Shown: in pieces, positions 19,114 through 27,873 of the stretch | Layout: the number at the start of each line of letters is the position of its first letter | Position numbering within the stretch: position 1 is the first letter of the stretch | Source: Phycisphaerae bacterium | GTDB lineage: Bacteria; Planctomycetota; Phycisphaerae; Sedimentisphaerales; Anaerobacaceae | Direction: 5' to 3' | NCBI GenBank assembly: GCA_030615025.1 | Contig: JAUXAB010000008.1 | Span: 1-64,000, forward strand | Length of the DNA stretch: 64,000 nt | The notes under the pieces: model-generated | Seen by the model: only the letters and a program-made list of their open reading frames with translations | What the model was told of the DNA's origin: nothing | Databases searched by the model: none | Translations under genes and position numbers: made by a program

Positions 19114-20374
19114 CCATACCAAGGCGGACGGTTCGGCTATTGCCTCCCAGCGCATCCCACTTGACGATCCCCGTTACGCCTGCCCACGGCGAGAGTTCCC
19201 TGACGGCGTCACGAATTCGTACGCGATTAAGCCCGGCCTTGCGTATGGCGGCAATCAAAAGGTTGACGGCGTCATAGGTGTGTGCGGCAAGGTAGTCCGG
19301 GCCATTTCCAAAGTGGGAAATGAATTTCTTTTCAAAGCTATCTCCGGCATACTGCTCGTGCAGTATGACGGACTTGCCTGGGGTTACCCCTGGAATATAA
19401 AGCAGGGGGAATATAACGCCCTCCGCCGCCTGACCGGCTTCTTCCAGAAAACGGCGGCGTCCCATACTTGGGCCTCCGAAGATACATCCCGTAAAGCCTT
19501 TTTTGCGAACGGCGGAAATGAGGCGCGCACTGTCTTGGGCGCCGGCGATAACGACCAGGGCATGAGCGCCCACCTTCACGATTTTTTCTACAAGCTCTGT
19601 GTAATCTTTACCACTATGTTTGAATTCAAAGTGATAGCTCGGCGCTATTTGCTGCCGGGTCAAGGACTTGTTGAGCTCAACTGTGAAAACATGGGAATCG
19701 TGATCGGTAGCCGATACAAGAAGAAATGGCTTTCGCCCAACGTGTAACGAGATAGCGCCAGCCAGGACCGGGGCCTGAAGGTGGTCGCCGGGAAGACAGG
19801 AAAACATCCACGGCACATTGGCGAGATTCACTGTCTTATCGGTGCATCCGGGGTTAAGCAGAGACAAGCGGGCCTTAGCGACGACCTGCTCGGCAAGGTG
19901 GGTTGACGGCCCGTCAATGCCCCCGATGAAAGCCCAGACTTTATCCACGTAGGCCATGCGAACTACCTTTGAGATGCCCGAACCCCAGGGGTTGTCCGAC
20001 CAACCCGCAACCAGACGAAACGGCAGGCCCTTGTACCCGCCTGACTGATTGGCTTCTTCAATGGCTAAGCACGCCGCACACCACATGTCGCCTGCTTCCG
20101 GGTGGGAAAGTGTGCTGGGGCCGAAGTATCCTATTAATACTTCCTTGATATCAGTGGGAGGACGTTTCTCACGTCCGGGCCCTGCGTAGTTTGTTTGGTG
20201 TTTTCTCGCATCAAAAAAGACTTTGCGAGAAGGCCGCTCCCTGGGGTACGTATCCCCGGCCCATACCACGAAGGATAAGACCAACAATGCTGCAAAGACG
20301 AGGGACGAGAGACGAAGGACGAGGGAATTGCGAATTGCGAAATTGAACTTCGAATTTCGAAATTCCTTGTTCAT
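19037..20374 (-). CDS. Branched-chain amino-acid-type periplasmic substrate-binding protein (PBP1 fold)
   Basis: EVLIGYFGPSTLSHPEAGDMWCAACLAIEEANQSGGYKGLPFRLVAG...; homologous to 20423-21910. Start ATG 20374 assumed. Confidence 0.8.
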   Translation of the reverse strand: MNKEFRNSKFNFAIRNSLVLRLSSLVFAALLVLSFVVWAGDTYPRERPSRKVFFDARKHQTNYAGPGREKRPPTDIKEVLIGYFGPSTLSHPEAGDMWCAACLAIEEANQSGGYKGLPFRLVAGWSDNPWGSGISKVVRMAYVDKVWAFIGGIDGPSTHLAEQVVAKARLSLLNPGCTDKTVNLANVPWMFSCLPGDHLQAPVLAGAISLHVGRKPFLLVSATDHDSHVFTVELNKSLTRQQIAPSYHFEFKHSGKDYTELVEKIVKVGAHALVVIAGAQDSARLISAVRKKGFTGCIFGGPSMGRRRFLEEAGQAAEGVIFPLLYIPGVTPGKSVILHEQYAGDSFEKKFISHFGNGPDYLAAHTYDAVNLLIAAIRKAGLNRVRIRDAVRELSPWAGVTGIVKWDALGGNSRTVRLGMVRAGRVISASGPHGLDEAKPRCSQR

Positions 20375-20390
20375 TATTCGATATTCATCA
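20296..20390. repeat. Composite repeat: 'gacgagggacgagagacgaaggacgag' plus 'cgaattgcgaaattgaacttcgaatttcgaaattcc'
   Basis: Low-complexity repeats overlapping the N-terminus of the 19037-20374 gene. Confidence 0.8.
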
Positions 20391-20422
20391 CCGGGCATTC
20401 TGTTTTATCCTGTAAATCCTGT

Positions 20423-21910
20423 CTAAAGCTTTGCCGGCGGCCTGCTGACCCTGTCTCGCCGGGGAATGTAGCCTCGAGGTATCTTAAGCTCTTCTCTGGA
20501 GTAGAAGTTCCATTTGCCTTTTTTTCGTTTTGCCAGGTACACATCGCCAACGTCATCGAGGCAGGAGCTTAGCATAATATCGCCCGTTACGCCGTTGAAG
20601 GGCCTAACTCTATATGCCAGCACATCGCGGATTTTCGCCCGGTTAAGACCTGCCACCTGTACGGCCCAGATAAGCATATTCATACCATCGTAGGCGTGAG
20701 CGGCGAATGTTTCCGGTTCTTCACCAAAGCGCTTCCTGAAGGCCTTGCGGAACTCTGTGAGTCTCTTGTTTTTACCTTTCGGATTCCATGGAGAGCTACA
20801 GATAACCCCCTCGGCATTTGCCCCGGCGATTCCGATGAACTCATCCGAAAGGCAGCGGTCGGAGGCGAAGTAGGGCTGCTTCATACCCATGGCACGCATC
20901 TGGTTTAGAATCTGTGCGCCTTCAACGGCGTCACCCCAGTGAACAATTGCCTCGAGATTTTCTCTCTTGAGACGCTCCAGTTGTAAAGAGAAGTCCTGTA
21001 TCCCCAAATCATAGGCCATTTCCAAAACAATTGGATTGCCGAGGCGCCGGCTTCCATCAAGGATTTCACGGACGCCGAAGCGGCCGTAACGGTTGCTCCC
21101 ACGTATGACTCCGACCCGTTTGAGGCCGAGCTTTCTATACAGGTAATCAACAAGGAGGTAACCTTGTTGCCGATCGTCGCTGATGCAGCGAAAAACCCAC
21201 GGGATGTTCGTCTCGATAAATGTTGGGTCGGTGTCGCCGGAGTTCATCATAACAATTTCGGCCTTGAGCGCGACCCGGATAGCAATGTGGCTGTTGGCAC
21301 CGTCAATGGTGCCGAGAATCACCCAGACTTTGTCCTTATAAGCCAATTTGATGATTTCATTACCAGAGGCGCCCCAGAGTCCGTTATCGTTACTGATAGC
21401 AAGTTCAAAGGGAATATTCCGCTTAAGATACCCTCCCCTAACGTTGGCTTCTTCGATGGCGAGCCGGACGCCTTGCAGCATCTTAATGCCCAACGTTTCC
21501 TCATGGCTCTTTCCGCCGGTAGCTACCGAAACGGTAGACATAATCGGGCCGATGAAGCCGAGCTTGACGGTCTCTACGTCGATCGGCTCGGGGATTGCTC
21601 GACCGGGCCCTGTGTACTCGATTTGGAGCAGGAAGTGCTCCTTAAACGGCGTCACATGCCGAAACGGCTCGACGTCCTGTGCGGTTTTCGCGTATACCTC
21701 ATCCTCTCGCAGCCCAAGGTCGGGAACTTCGTAGGCACTGACAGAGTTGATTTTCCGAAGGACTTCAAGCGTTTCGGGGTCAACGTCCGCCGAAAGGCGT
21801 CCTGCGGAGACAGAAGACTCCAAGCCCTCTGTTTTTGTTTCTTCCGGCCCGGCGCAAGACAGGGCACCCAGCACAAGGGCTGCGGAAAGTAGAATCATAT
21901 ATCGCTTCAT
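20423..21910 (-). CDS. Periplasmic substrate-binding lipoprotein (PBP1 fold)
   Basis: MKRYMILLSAALVLGALSCAGPEE lipobox; VKLGFIGPIMSTVSVATGGKSHEETLGIKMLQGVRLAIEEANVRGGY. Confidence 0.85.
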   Translation of the reverse strand: MKRYMILLSAALVLGALSCAGPEETKTEGLESSVSAGRLSADVDPETLEVLRKINSVSAYEVPDLGLREDEVYAKTAQDVEPFRHVTPFKEHFLLQIEYTGPGRAIPEPIDVETVKLGFIGPIMSTVSVATGGKSHEETLGIKMLQGVRLAIEEANVRGGYLKRNIPFELAISNDNGLWGASGNEIIKLAYKDKVWVILGTIDGANSHIAIRVALKAEIVMMNSGDTDPTFIETNIPWVFRCISDDRQQGYLLVDYLYRKLGLKRVGVIRGSNRYGRFGVREILDGSRRLGNPIVLEMAYDLGIQDFSLQLERLKRENLEAIVHWGDAVEGAQILNQMRAMGMKQPYFASDRCLSDEFIGIAGANAEGVICSSPWNPKGKNKRLTEFRKAFRKRFGEEPETFAAHAYDGMNMLIWAVQVAGLNRAKIRDVLAYRVRPFNGVTGDIMLSSCLDDVGDVYLAKRKKGKWNFYSREELKIPRGYIPRRDRVSRPPAKL

Positions 21911-21988
21911 AATGTTAACCTCCTCCCAATCCAAATTAAGCATCGCTAAAAATGAATACTCTTGGTTATTATTTTACCATATTTGTTT

Positions 21989-23179
21989 CTAATTTTCTGC
22001 CTTTATTTTCACAATTTTTGCCTTGTACACCGCCCTGTCCTTCAATCCTTTGTAGTATCCGGGGCCGATACCCCATCCAACTCCCTTTGAGGTCCCTACC
22101 CAGACGTCATTGCCGTCAATTTCCACCCAGAGTGCGTAATTGTGAGGAATGCTCTTTGGCATGTCGATGGCCTCAAGTACCTTTTGATTTTGACTGACGA
22201 CCGCCTTGCCCCTGTGTGTGTTAGGGTCCATGGTGTATGTGACCCAGGTATCTGACGGAAAATCGGCAAGCACGCCTAAGCCCTTATCGGTCGCAAACCA
22301 GGCTTCGTTGGCGCTGCGGCCTTTAACGGCGTTACCGAAGTCACTGGGCAAACCGGTTTCATGTTCGTAGAAGCCTCGCCAGTGCCGACCATCGTAGCGG
22401 TTCATACCGAAATAGGTTGACACCCATAAAATGCCGTCGATGTAACTGGTACCGGTACTGATTACGTGAACTATACCATCGTCACGATAGAGGTCGATTT
22501 CCATTTCACCGTCGGGGTCGAGATAGTCTTTCCACGTCTCCGTGGCCACGTCGAACTCCAGGACGCCGCTGCCCCAGATTCCGAGATAGACCTTTCCCGC
22601 GTCGTAGGAGACGCCGTAGTTCCAGATCTCCTCCATTGGCGAGTTTTTTTCCGTGTATATCGTCCATTCACCGGTAACGGTGTTATACCTGCTCGCACCG
22701 GCGGTTGTGGCCGCCCACACATTGTCGTTTTCAATCGCGACCCCATAGACTACATCGTTGACCAGTCCACTGTTGAGCTGGTGCCAATGGTCAAATCGGC
22801 CGCCGCTGAAGCGTGCAAGACCACCGCCAAACAGCCCAACCCAGAGCTCCCCGGTTTTGGGGTTGACGTCGAGGGCCGAGACCACCCGCCAGGGAAGGCC
22901 GTCCTTTTCTTTCCAGCTTTTAATCTTGCCGGTCCGCTTGTCGATACAGGCAAGACCGTTTTCGGTGCCCACCCAGACCTTCGGGCCATCGGCCTTGATT
23001 GCGAAAACATGGTCGTTGGGAAGACCGGTGTTGACGGTAAAGTGCTTCCATTCGGTATAAACATAAGGCAGCTTTTCCCGTGGCCCGTGACTCGTCGCGC
23101 GTGACCCGAGCGCCGAGCGCCGAGCGACGAGCAACGAGCACACCATCAGGATTTTTACTGCAATTATGAGATACTTCAT
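21989..23179 (-). CDS. Exported Reg_prop (two-component-regulator-type) beta-propeller protein
   Basis: VNTGLPNDHVFAIKADGPKVWVGTENGLACIDKRTGKIKSWKEKDGLPWRVVSALDVNPKTGELWVGLFGGGLARF propeller blades; no kinase domain. Confidence 0.75.
   Translation of the reverse strand: MKYLIIAVKILMVCSLLVARRSALGSRATSHGPREKLPYVYTEWKHFTVNTGLPNDHVFAIKADGPKVWVGTENGLACIDKRTGKIKSWKEKDGLPWRVVSALDVNPKTGELWVGLFGGGLARFSGGRFDHWHQLNSGLVNDVVYGVAIENDNVWAATTAGASRYNTVTGEWTIYTEKNSPMEEIWNYGVSYDAGKVYLGIWGSGVLEFDVATETWKDYLDPDGEMEIDLYRDDGIVHVISTGTSYIDGILWVSTYFGMNRYDGRHWRGFYEHETGLPSDFGNAVKGRSANEAWFATDKGLGVLADFPSDTWVTYTMDPNTHRGKAVVSQNQKVLEAIDMPKSIPHNYALWVEIDGNDVWVGTSKGVGWGIGPGYYKGLKDRAVYKAKIVKIKAEN
23080..23141. repeat. GC-rich 'gacgagcaacgagc / gcgccgagcgccgagc' repeat inside the N-terminus of 21989-23179
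   Basis: cccgtggcccgtgactcgtcgcgcgtgacccgagcgccgagcgccgagcgacgagcaacgagca; translated as VCSLLVARRSALGSRATSHGPRE. Confidence 0.8.
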
Positions 23180-23206
23180 AAATAATTCCTTTTCCTTCTA
23201 TTTTCT

Positions 23207-23290
23207 GCCACCAAGGCACCAAGACACGAAGAATTTTTTTGTTTTTTACTTATATCTAATTCTCTTTGTGACTTCGTGTCTTTGTGGCTA
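23207..23290. repeat. Intergenic repeat with inverted ends (ccaccaaggcaccaagacacgaag ... cttcgtgtctttgtggct)
   Basis: Arms share aagacacgaag / cttcgtgtctt. Confidence 0.75.
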
Positions 23291-23306
23291 ATTCCTTTGT
23301 CTTCAG

Positions 23307-26189
23307 CTACAATGTCTTGATGTACTCGATTAAATCGTTGAGCTGGTCTTTGGTCATATCGTTGGTAACGCCATGTTCGTCATCAGGATTATACCTTGTC
23401 CAGATCTCTTCCAGGGTCTCCGCGATTCCATTGTGCAGATAGGGAGCCGAGTCGTAGATGTTGTTAAGGTGCGGTGTGTCAAAATCCGATTCATGGTCAA
23501 GCCAGAGCTTTGTCCCGATATTGTGGCGGCGCCGGTCGGTGTAAAGCGGCGGAAGGTGACAGGTGGCGCACCTGTTTCCTTTCGGGATAATGCGACCATC
23601 ATTGGTCATGGTCCTTTCAAACATTTTTTTCCCACGGCGTTGTGCATCGGTAAGCTCCGCTCCCAGAGGACGGTAACGATTCGACGGGCGGGGAATGGTG
23701 CAAATGTAGTTGTCCAACGCAGAGAGCTCTTCGGGCGTAAATGGTTGAATACGGGTAAAGAAGACCGCAAGACGCGGTCCGCACTGCCTTTGCAGGCTTG
23801 GATTGGTCCCTTCCCATTTGAAGGGGGCCGTGTCGAGAATCCCGCGGAGTGTGCGGTTATCCACGGGACAGACTCCGATTCCGTCGGGCTCGATATCGTA
23901 GGTGAGACCATCAACGTGCCCGTCGGGATGGCATGAGTGACATGAAAACTGGCGATTGAAGGTGATGTTTGCGCTGTGGAAAAGGCGTTCGCCGTAACGC
24001 ACTTTCGTAATAACTTTAGGGCCTCCAAGGTCAATCCTCCCAACCGCGCAGAAACTATTGATATCGATTACCGTCAGCGAGTCATCCAGTGCATTTGCTG
24101 TGAAGGCGGTTTTTCCATCCGGCGCAATGAGTACCCCTCGCGGGCTGTCGCCGGTTCGGATATGGTCGATGACGAATTCCGTAGGTTTTCCCAGATGATT
24201 GCCGAACACATGCTCGCGTTCATAGGTAGAAGCGGCTTCGAGCATGGATATAAGCTTGGTGACGTCCACGACGGCGATGCGATTTGAGCCGGAACTTGTC
24301 ACCAGGGCCAGACGGCCATCGGGCGTGATCGCCACGTCAGTCGGGTCGGGAAAACACATACCGGGTTCGTCGAGGAGCACCTGGTCAACGCGGCCATCTT
24401 TGGGTTCCCCCCAGGGGGGGGCCCGCCACACAATTCCCAGGCCATTGGTAATCGTCCAACCCTGAAGCAAACGTGTCATGGGAACGAGGTTTTTCGTTCG
24501 GTTGAGGGTGATGAGGGCAAAATTTCCGCTTGGATGCCAGGCAATGCCCTGCATGAGGTTAGCGGCAGGGACCACGATACGGTCCTTTACGACCGCCTGG
24601 GACGTATCAATGACCGTAACTTCAGACACCGAGGGCGTGCGAAACTTGACAAACCGTGAGAGGTTATTGGTAACGTAGATGGCCGACCCGTCTGGAGAGC
24701 GTGACAATGACCAGGGGCTGCGACTTGCGCTAAGACGCTTGAGCTTTTTCAAAGTAGTCGTGTCAATAACAGAAATACTGTCCGCAGACGTATTCAGAAC
24801 GTATAGATGTTTACCTGAGCTATCGGTGAGCAAACCATGAGGTTCATCACCTACGGCAAGAGTGGCAATAACGTTCCGGGATAACACATCAATAACCGAG
24901 ACCGTATCATCCAGACGATTACTCACATATGCCCTTGCTCCGTCAGGGCTGAAAGTAACGTCTGTCGGGTGGTGGCCGACTGATATTTCCGCAACTTTTT
25001 GCCGCCTCTGTACGTTCACGACGATGACCGTGTGAGATGCCTCACAGGTTACATAGAGTTCTTTGCCGTCCGGACTGAGGGCCATGTTAAGCGGCGTTTT
25101 GTAGCGCGGCGCTTGCGAGACCGCGGGCGCGCGGGTCGGGTGAGCGATTTTTTTAACAGCCTCGTCAAAATCAAAGGGCTTGTCATGGGGATTTTCGTGA
25201 CACCGCAGGCAGGTCTCTCGATTTATCTCCCGGAGCCCGGCGGCCCTGGCCGCAGGCCGGTCTCTCATAACCGCTTCCGGATAATAGTGACTGCCGGCGC
25301 CGTGACAGGCCTCGCACCCAACGCCTTCATACAATGAGAAAAATTCGATTACACCTTCTGTAAGCTGATGATAAGCAGTAGTATGACACTTCAGGCACGC
25401 TATATTGGTTTGGGGATCACCTTTCAAACCCTGCTTTTTGGCAATTGCATACGCCTCAGGAGTAGCGAGAACCGCATACGCACGGGCATGGGCGCTCATA
25501 CGCCATTTACTGAACTGATAACCCATCATAGGGCCCTTGTGACAGGCGGCACAGATGAGAACGCCTATGTATTTACCTCTGCCTTTTTTCAAACCCGTTA
25601 CGTCCGGGAGTTGCGACATTGGCCCATATTTGAAGTCTCCGGGAGTCGGATGGGCAATATCCTTTAAGGCTTTTTTCATATCAAGCTTGGGTAGTTTGTG
25701 TACGGCAACGTGGGAGCCCTTCACCTGGTGACAGCCCATGCAGTCCGGTATCGTGGGCATAATCAGGCCTGCCTTCATAGCTGCCTGGCGGTCCATCATA
25801 ATAGCTGCGTCCGTGTATTCGCTTCCGGGGCCGTGGCATTTTTCGCATTGAACGCCGTCTTCGGTAAAGAATGTTTGGTCTTTTTCCCACGCTTCTGCAT
25901 GGGCGCCGGTTGCGTGGCATCCCAGACACATGGGCGATTCCTGGGGTTCCTGAGGAATACCGCTTAACTCAGCGATTTTTTTCGACTCCGGTTTGGCAAG
26001 GACCGCATAGGCTGTGGCGTGCTTGGAAGCCAGCCATCGGCTGAACTGATGGCCCATATCTTTTCCCTGGTGGCAGGTGGCGCATACCTTCGCCCCAACG
26101 TACACCGGATGTTTCCGCTGGCCTTCTGCTGCCCAAAGAGCGCCTGCTAACACTACGATGATTAATGTAATTAGAAGAGACCTTCGCAT
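23307..26189 (-). CDS. Deca-CxxCH multiheme cytochrome c: two tetraheme modules + YVTN-type propeller + MauG/diheme-peroxidase-like C-terminus
   Basis: CxxCH at CATCHQ, CLGCHA, CEKCHG, CMGCHQ, CAACHK, CLKCHT, CEACHG, CLRCHE, CHSCHP, CATCHL; propeller VTVIDT/VIDVLSRNVIATLAVGDEPHGL. Start ATG 26189 assumed. Confidence 0.88.
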   Translation of the reverse strand: MRRSLLITLIIVVLAGALWAAEGQRKHPVYVGAKVCATCHQGKDMGHQFSRWLASKHATAYAVLAKPESKKIAELSGIPQEPQESPMCLGCHATGAHAEAWEKDQTFFTEDGVQCEKCHGPGSEYTDAAIMMDRQAAMKAGLIMPTIPDCMGCHQVKGSHVAVHKLPKLDMKKALKDIAHPTPGDFKYGPMSQLPDVTGLKKGRGKYIGVLICAACHKGPMMGYQFSKWRMSAHARAYAVLATPEAYAIAKKQGLKGDPQTNIACLKCHTTAYHQLTEGVIEFFSLYEGVGCEACHGAGSHYYPEAVMRDRPAARAAGLREINRETCLRCHENPHDKPFDFDEAVKKIAHPTRAPAVSQAPRYKTPLNMALSPDGKELYVTCEASHTVIVVNVQRRQKVAEISVGHHPTDVTFSPDGARAYVSNRLDDTVSVIDVLSRNVIATLAVGDEPHGLLTDSSGKHLYVLNTSADSISVIDTTTLKKLKRLSASRSPWSLSRSPDGSAIYVTNNLSRFVKFRTPSVSEVTVIDTSQAVVKDRIVVPAANLMQGIAWHPSGNFALITLNRTKNLVPMTRLLQGWTITNGLGIVWRAPPWGEPKDGRVDQVLLDEPGMCFPDPTDVAITPDGRLALVTSSGSNRIAVVDVTKLISMLEAASTYEREHVFGNHLGKPTEFVIDHIRTGDSPRGVLIAPDGKTAFTANALDDSLTVIDINSFCAVGRIDLGGPKVITKVRYGERLFHSANITFNRQFSCHSCHPDGHVDGLTYDIEPDGIGVCPVDNRTLRGILDTAPFKWEGTNPSLQRQCGPRLAVFFTRIQPFTPEELSALDNYICTIPRPSNRYRPLGAELTDAQRRGKKMFERTMTNDGRIIPKGNRCATCHLPPLYTDRRRHNIGTKLWLDHESDFDTPHLNNIYDSAPYLHNGIAETLEEIWTRYNPDDEHGVTNDMTKDQLNDLIEYIKTL

Positions 26190-26210
26190 TGCATTACTAC
26201 TCCAATAATC

Positions 26211-26253
26211 CACACATTTACATGTGTGCTATTCCCCACACATAAGTGTGGGG
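26211..26253. repeat. Two adjacent palindromes CACACAT-TTAC-ATGTGTG and CCCCACAC-ATAA-GTGTGGGG
   Basis: Perfect inverted repeats in the short spacer between two operon genes. Confidence 0.8.
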
Positions 26254-27873
26254 TCAGTCTTGTATCACAGTTAGGACCTGGTTGGCCTTAACATCGGTTA
26301 GTTTCGTGGTTCGGCCATTCGGCCAACGAATTTCAACCACATCCGCGACTGCGCGCTTCCCGAGACCGAAATGGCACCTCGGGTCGGCCTGTGAGAGATA
26401 GCCCGTAACGGGAATGAGGTCCCGTATCCGGGTGAGCGAACCGGTCGTTACGGCAACGCGCGCGCCAACCGCATCGGATTTGCCGCCGGCTAATTTGGCT
26501 TCGATAATAAGCCAGTTGTTACTGTTGCCGCCATCGTTCCGTAAGAGCCTCGGAGTGTCGTTGAGGTTAATCACAAGAAGGTCGAGGTCGCCGTCGTTGT
26601 CGTAATCGCCGTAAGTGGCGCCGCGTCCGACGTATTTCTCTCTGAAGTAGGCCCCTGATTTATCCGCCACATCCACAAAACTTCCCGTACCGTCGTTCCG
26701 CATGAGCACATCTTCTTCCGTATATTCATGGTGGGCGTTGCCGTTGGCGACAAAGACATCCAGGTAGCCGTCACAGTCGTAATCAAATAGAAGCCCGCCC
26801 CAGCCGGTGTACTGGCCGCAGACAACGGCAAGCTTGGTCGGCGCTGTGCAATCTTCGAAATAGCCCTTTCTGTTCATTAGAAGACAGCCGTATCCCATAT
26901 CCGGAATGTAGATATCGAGCCAGCCGTCACGGTCAACATCACCTATCGCCGGTCCCATCGAAGAAACTCCCTGCCCGCCTTCGCCAAAAGCCAGCCCCAT
27001 CGTGAGGCCTTTGCTCTCGAACGTGCCCTTGCCCGTATTTCTAAAGTAGTAATTTTCCATTGCGTCATTGGTAATATAGAAATCCAGATACCCATCGTTA
27101 TTTAAGTCGGCAACTGTAGCACTCATGGCGCGTCCGTTTGGGTTAAATAGCCCCGCTTCCTTGGTGACATCAGTAAAAGTTCCGTCACCGTTGTTACGGT
27201 ACAGCGCATCCGGCTGTCCGCTGTAACTAAGGGGGCCCGGATAGCCTGCTGCGGGATAGTAGGACCGGAATTTACCGCTGTCGTATTCGAGATAGTTTGC
27301 GACATAGACATCGATATCTCCGTCGTTGTCATAATCAAACCATGGAGATGAAAGGCTCCAGTTGGAATTCGCAAGTCCTGACGCCTGGGATATGTCGGTA
27401 AAGGTCCCATCGCCATTGTTGCGGTAAAAAACGTTTGGCCCGTAATTGAGTACATAAAGGTCAAGGTCACCGTCGTTGTCAAAATCTGCGGCGGAGCAGC
27501 CGACCCCATAGCCTTTGTGGCCAACACCCGTTTCTTCAGTAACATCTGTGAACGTTCCGTCACCGTTGTTTCGATACAAGCAGTTGGCAAGCTTTCCTCT
27601 AAGTCTTCGGCCGCGATTATCGTTGACATTCTTGAGCCAGCAGCCATTTACAAAATATATGTCAAGCCACCCGTTACCATCATAGTCAAAGAACATCGCT
27701 CCCGCACCGGTACCCTCGACGATGTTAGTGAGGTCGAAATCTCCGTAGCTATGCTTGACGTTAATACCGGCTTCTTTAGTGACATCAGTAAAAATCGGTA
27801 ATGTTTCTGCATCGCCATAGCCCGCCGCAACTTGAAACACCAGTATAAATATCAAATATCTTAATAAGTTCAC
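26254..27873 (-). CDS. CRTAC1-family secreted protein (VCBS/FG-GAP + ASPIC/UnbV)
   Basis: TDVTKEAGINVKHSYGDFDLTNIVEGTGAGAMFFDYDGNGWLDIYFVNG; GARVAVTTGSLTRIRDLIPVTGYLSQADPRCHFGLGKRAVADVVEIRWPNG. Confidence 0.88.
   Translation of the reverse strand: MNLLRYLIFILVFQVAAGYGDAETLPIFTDVTKEAGINVKHSYGDFDLTNIVEGTGAGAMFFDYDGNGWLDIYFVNGCWLKNVNDNRGRRLRGKLANCLYRNNGDGTFTDVTEETGVGHKGYGVGCSAADFDNDGDLDLYVLNYGPNVFYRNNGDGTFTDISQASGLANSNWSLSSPWFDYDNDGDIDVYVANYLEYDSGKFRSYYPAAGYPGPLSYSGQPDALYRNNGDGTFTDVTKEAGLFNPNGRAMSATVADLNNDGYLDFYITNDAMENYYFRNTGKGTFESKGLTMGLAFGEGGQGVSSMGPAIGDVDRDGWLDIYIPDMGYGCLLMNRKGYFEDCTAPTKLAVVCGQYTGWGGLLFDYDCDGYLDVFVANGNAHHEYTEEDVLMRNDGTGSFVDVADKSGAYFREKYVGRGATYGDYDNDGDLDLLVINLNDTPRLLRNDGGNSNNWLIIEAKLAGGKSDAVGARVAVTTGSLTRIRDLIPVTGYLSQADPRCHFGLGKRAVADVVEIRWPNGRTTKLTDVKANQVLTVIQD

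Noticed and set aside
20696-23104. Plus-strand ORFs overlapping the SBP and Reg_prop genes (e.g. 21164-21892, 22466-23104)
   Set aside because: No signal or domain, and they lie wholly opposite well-supported genes.
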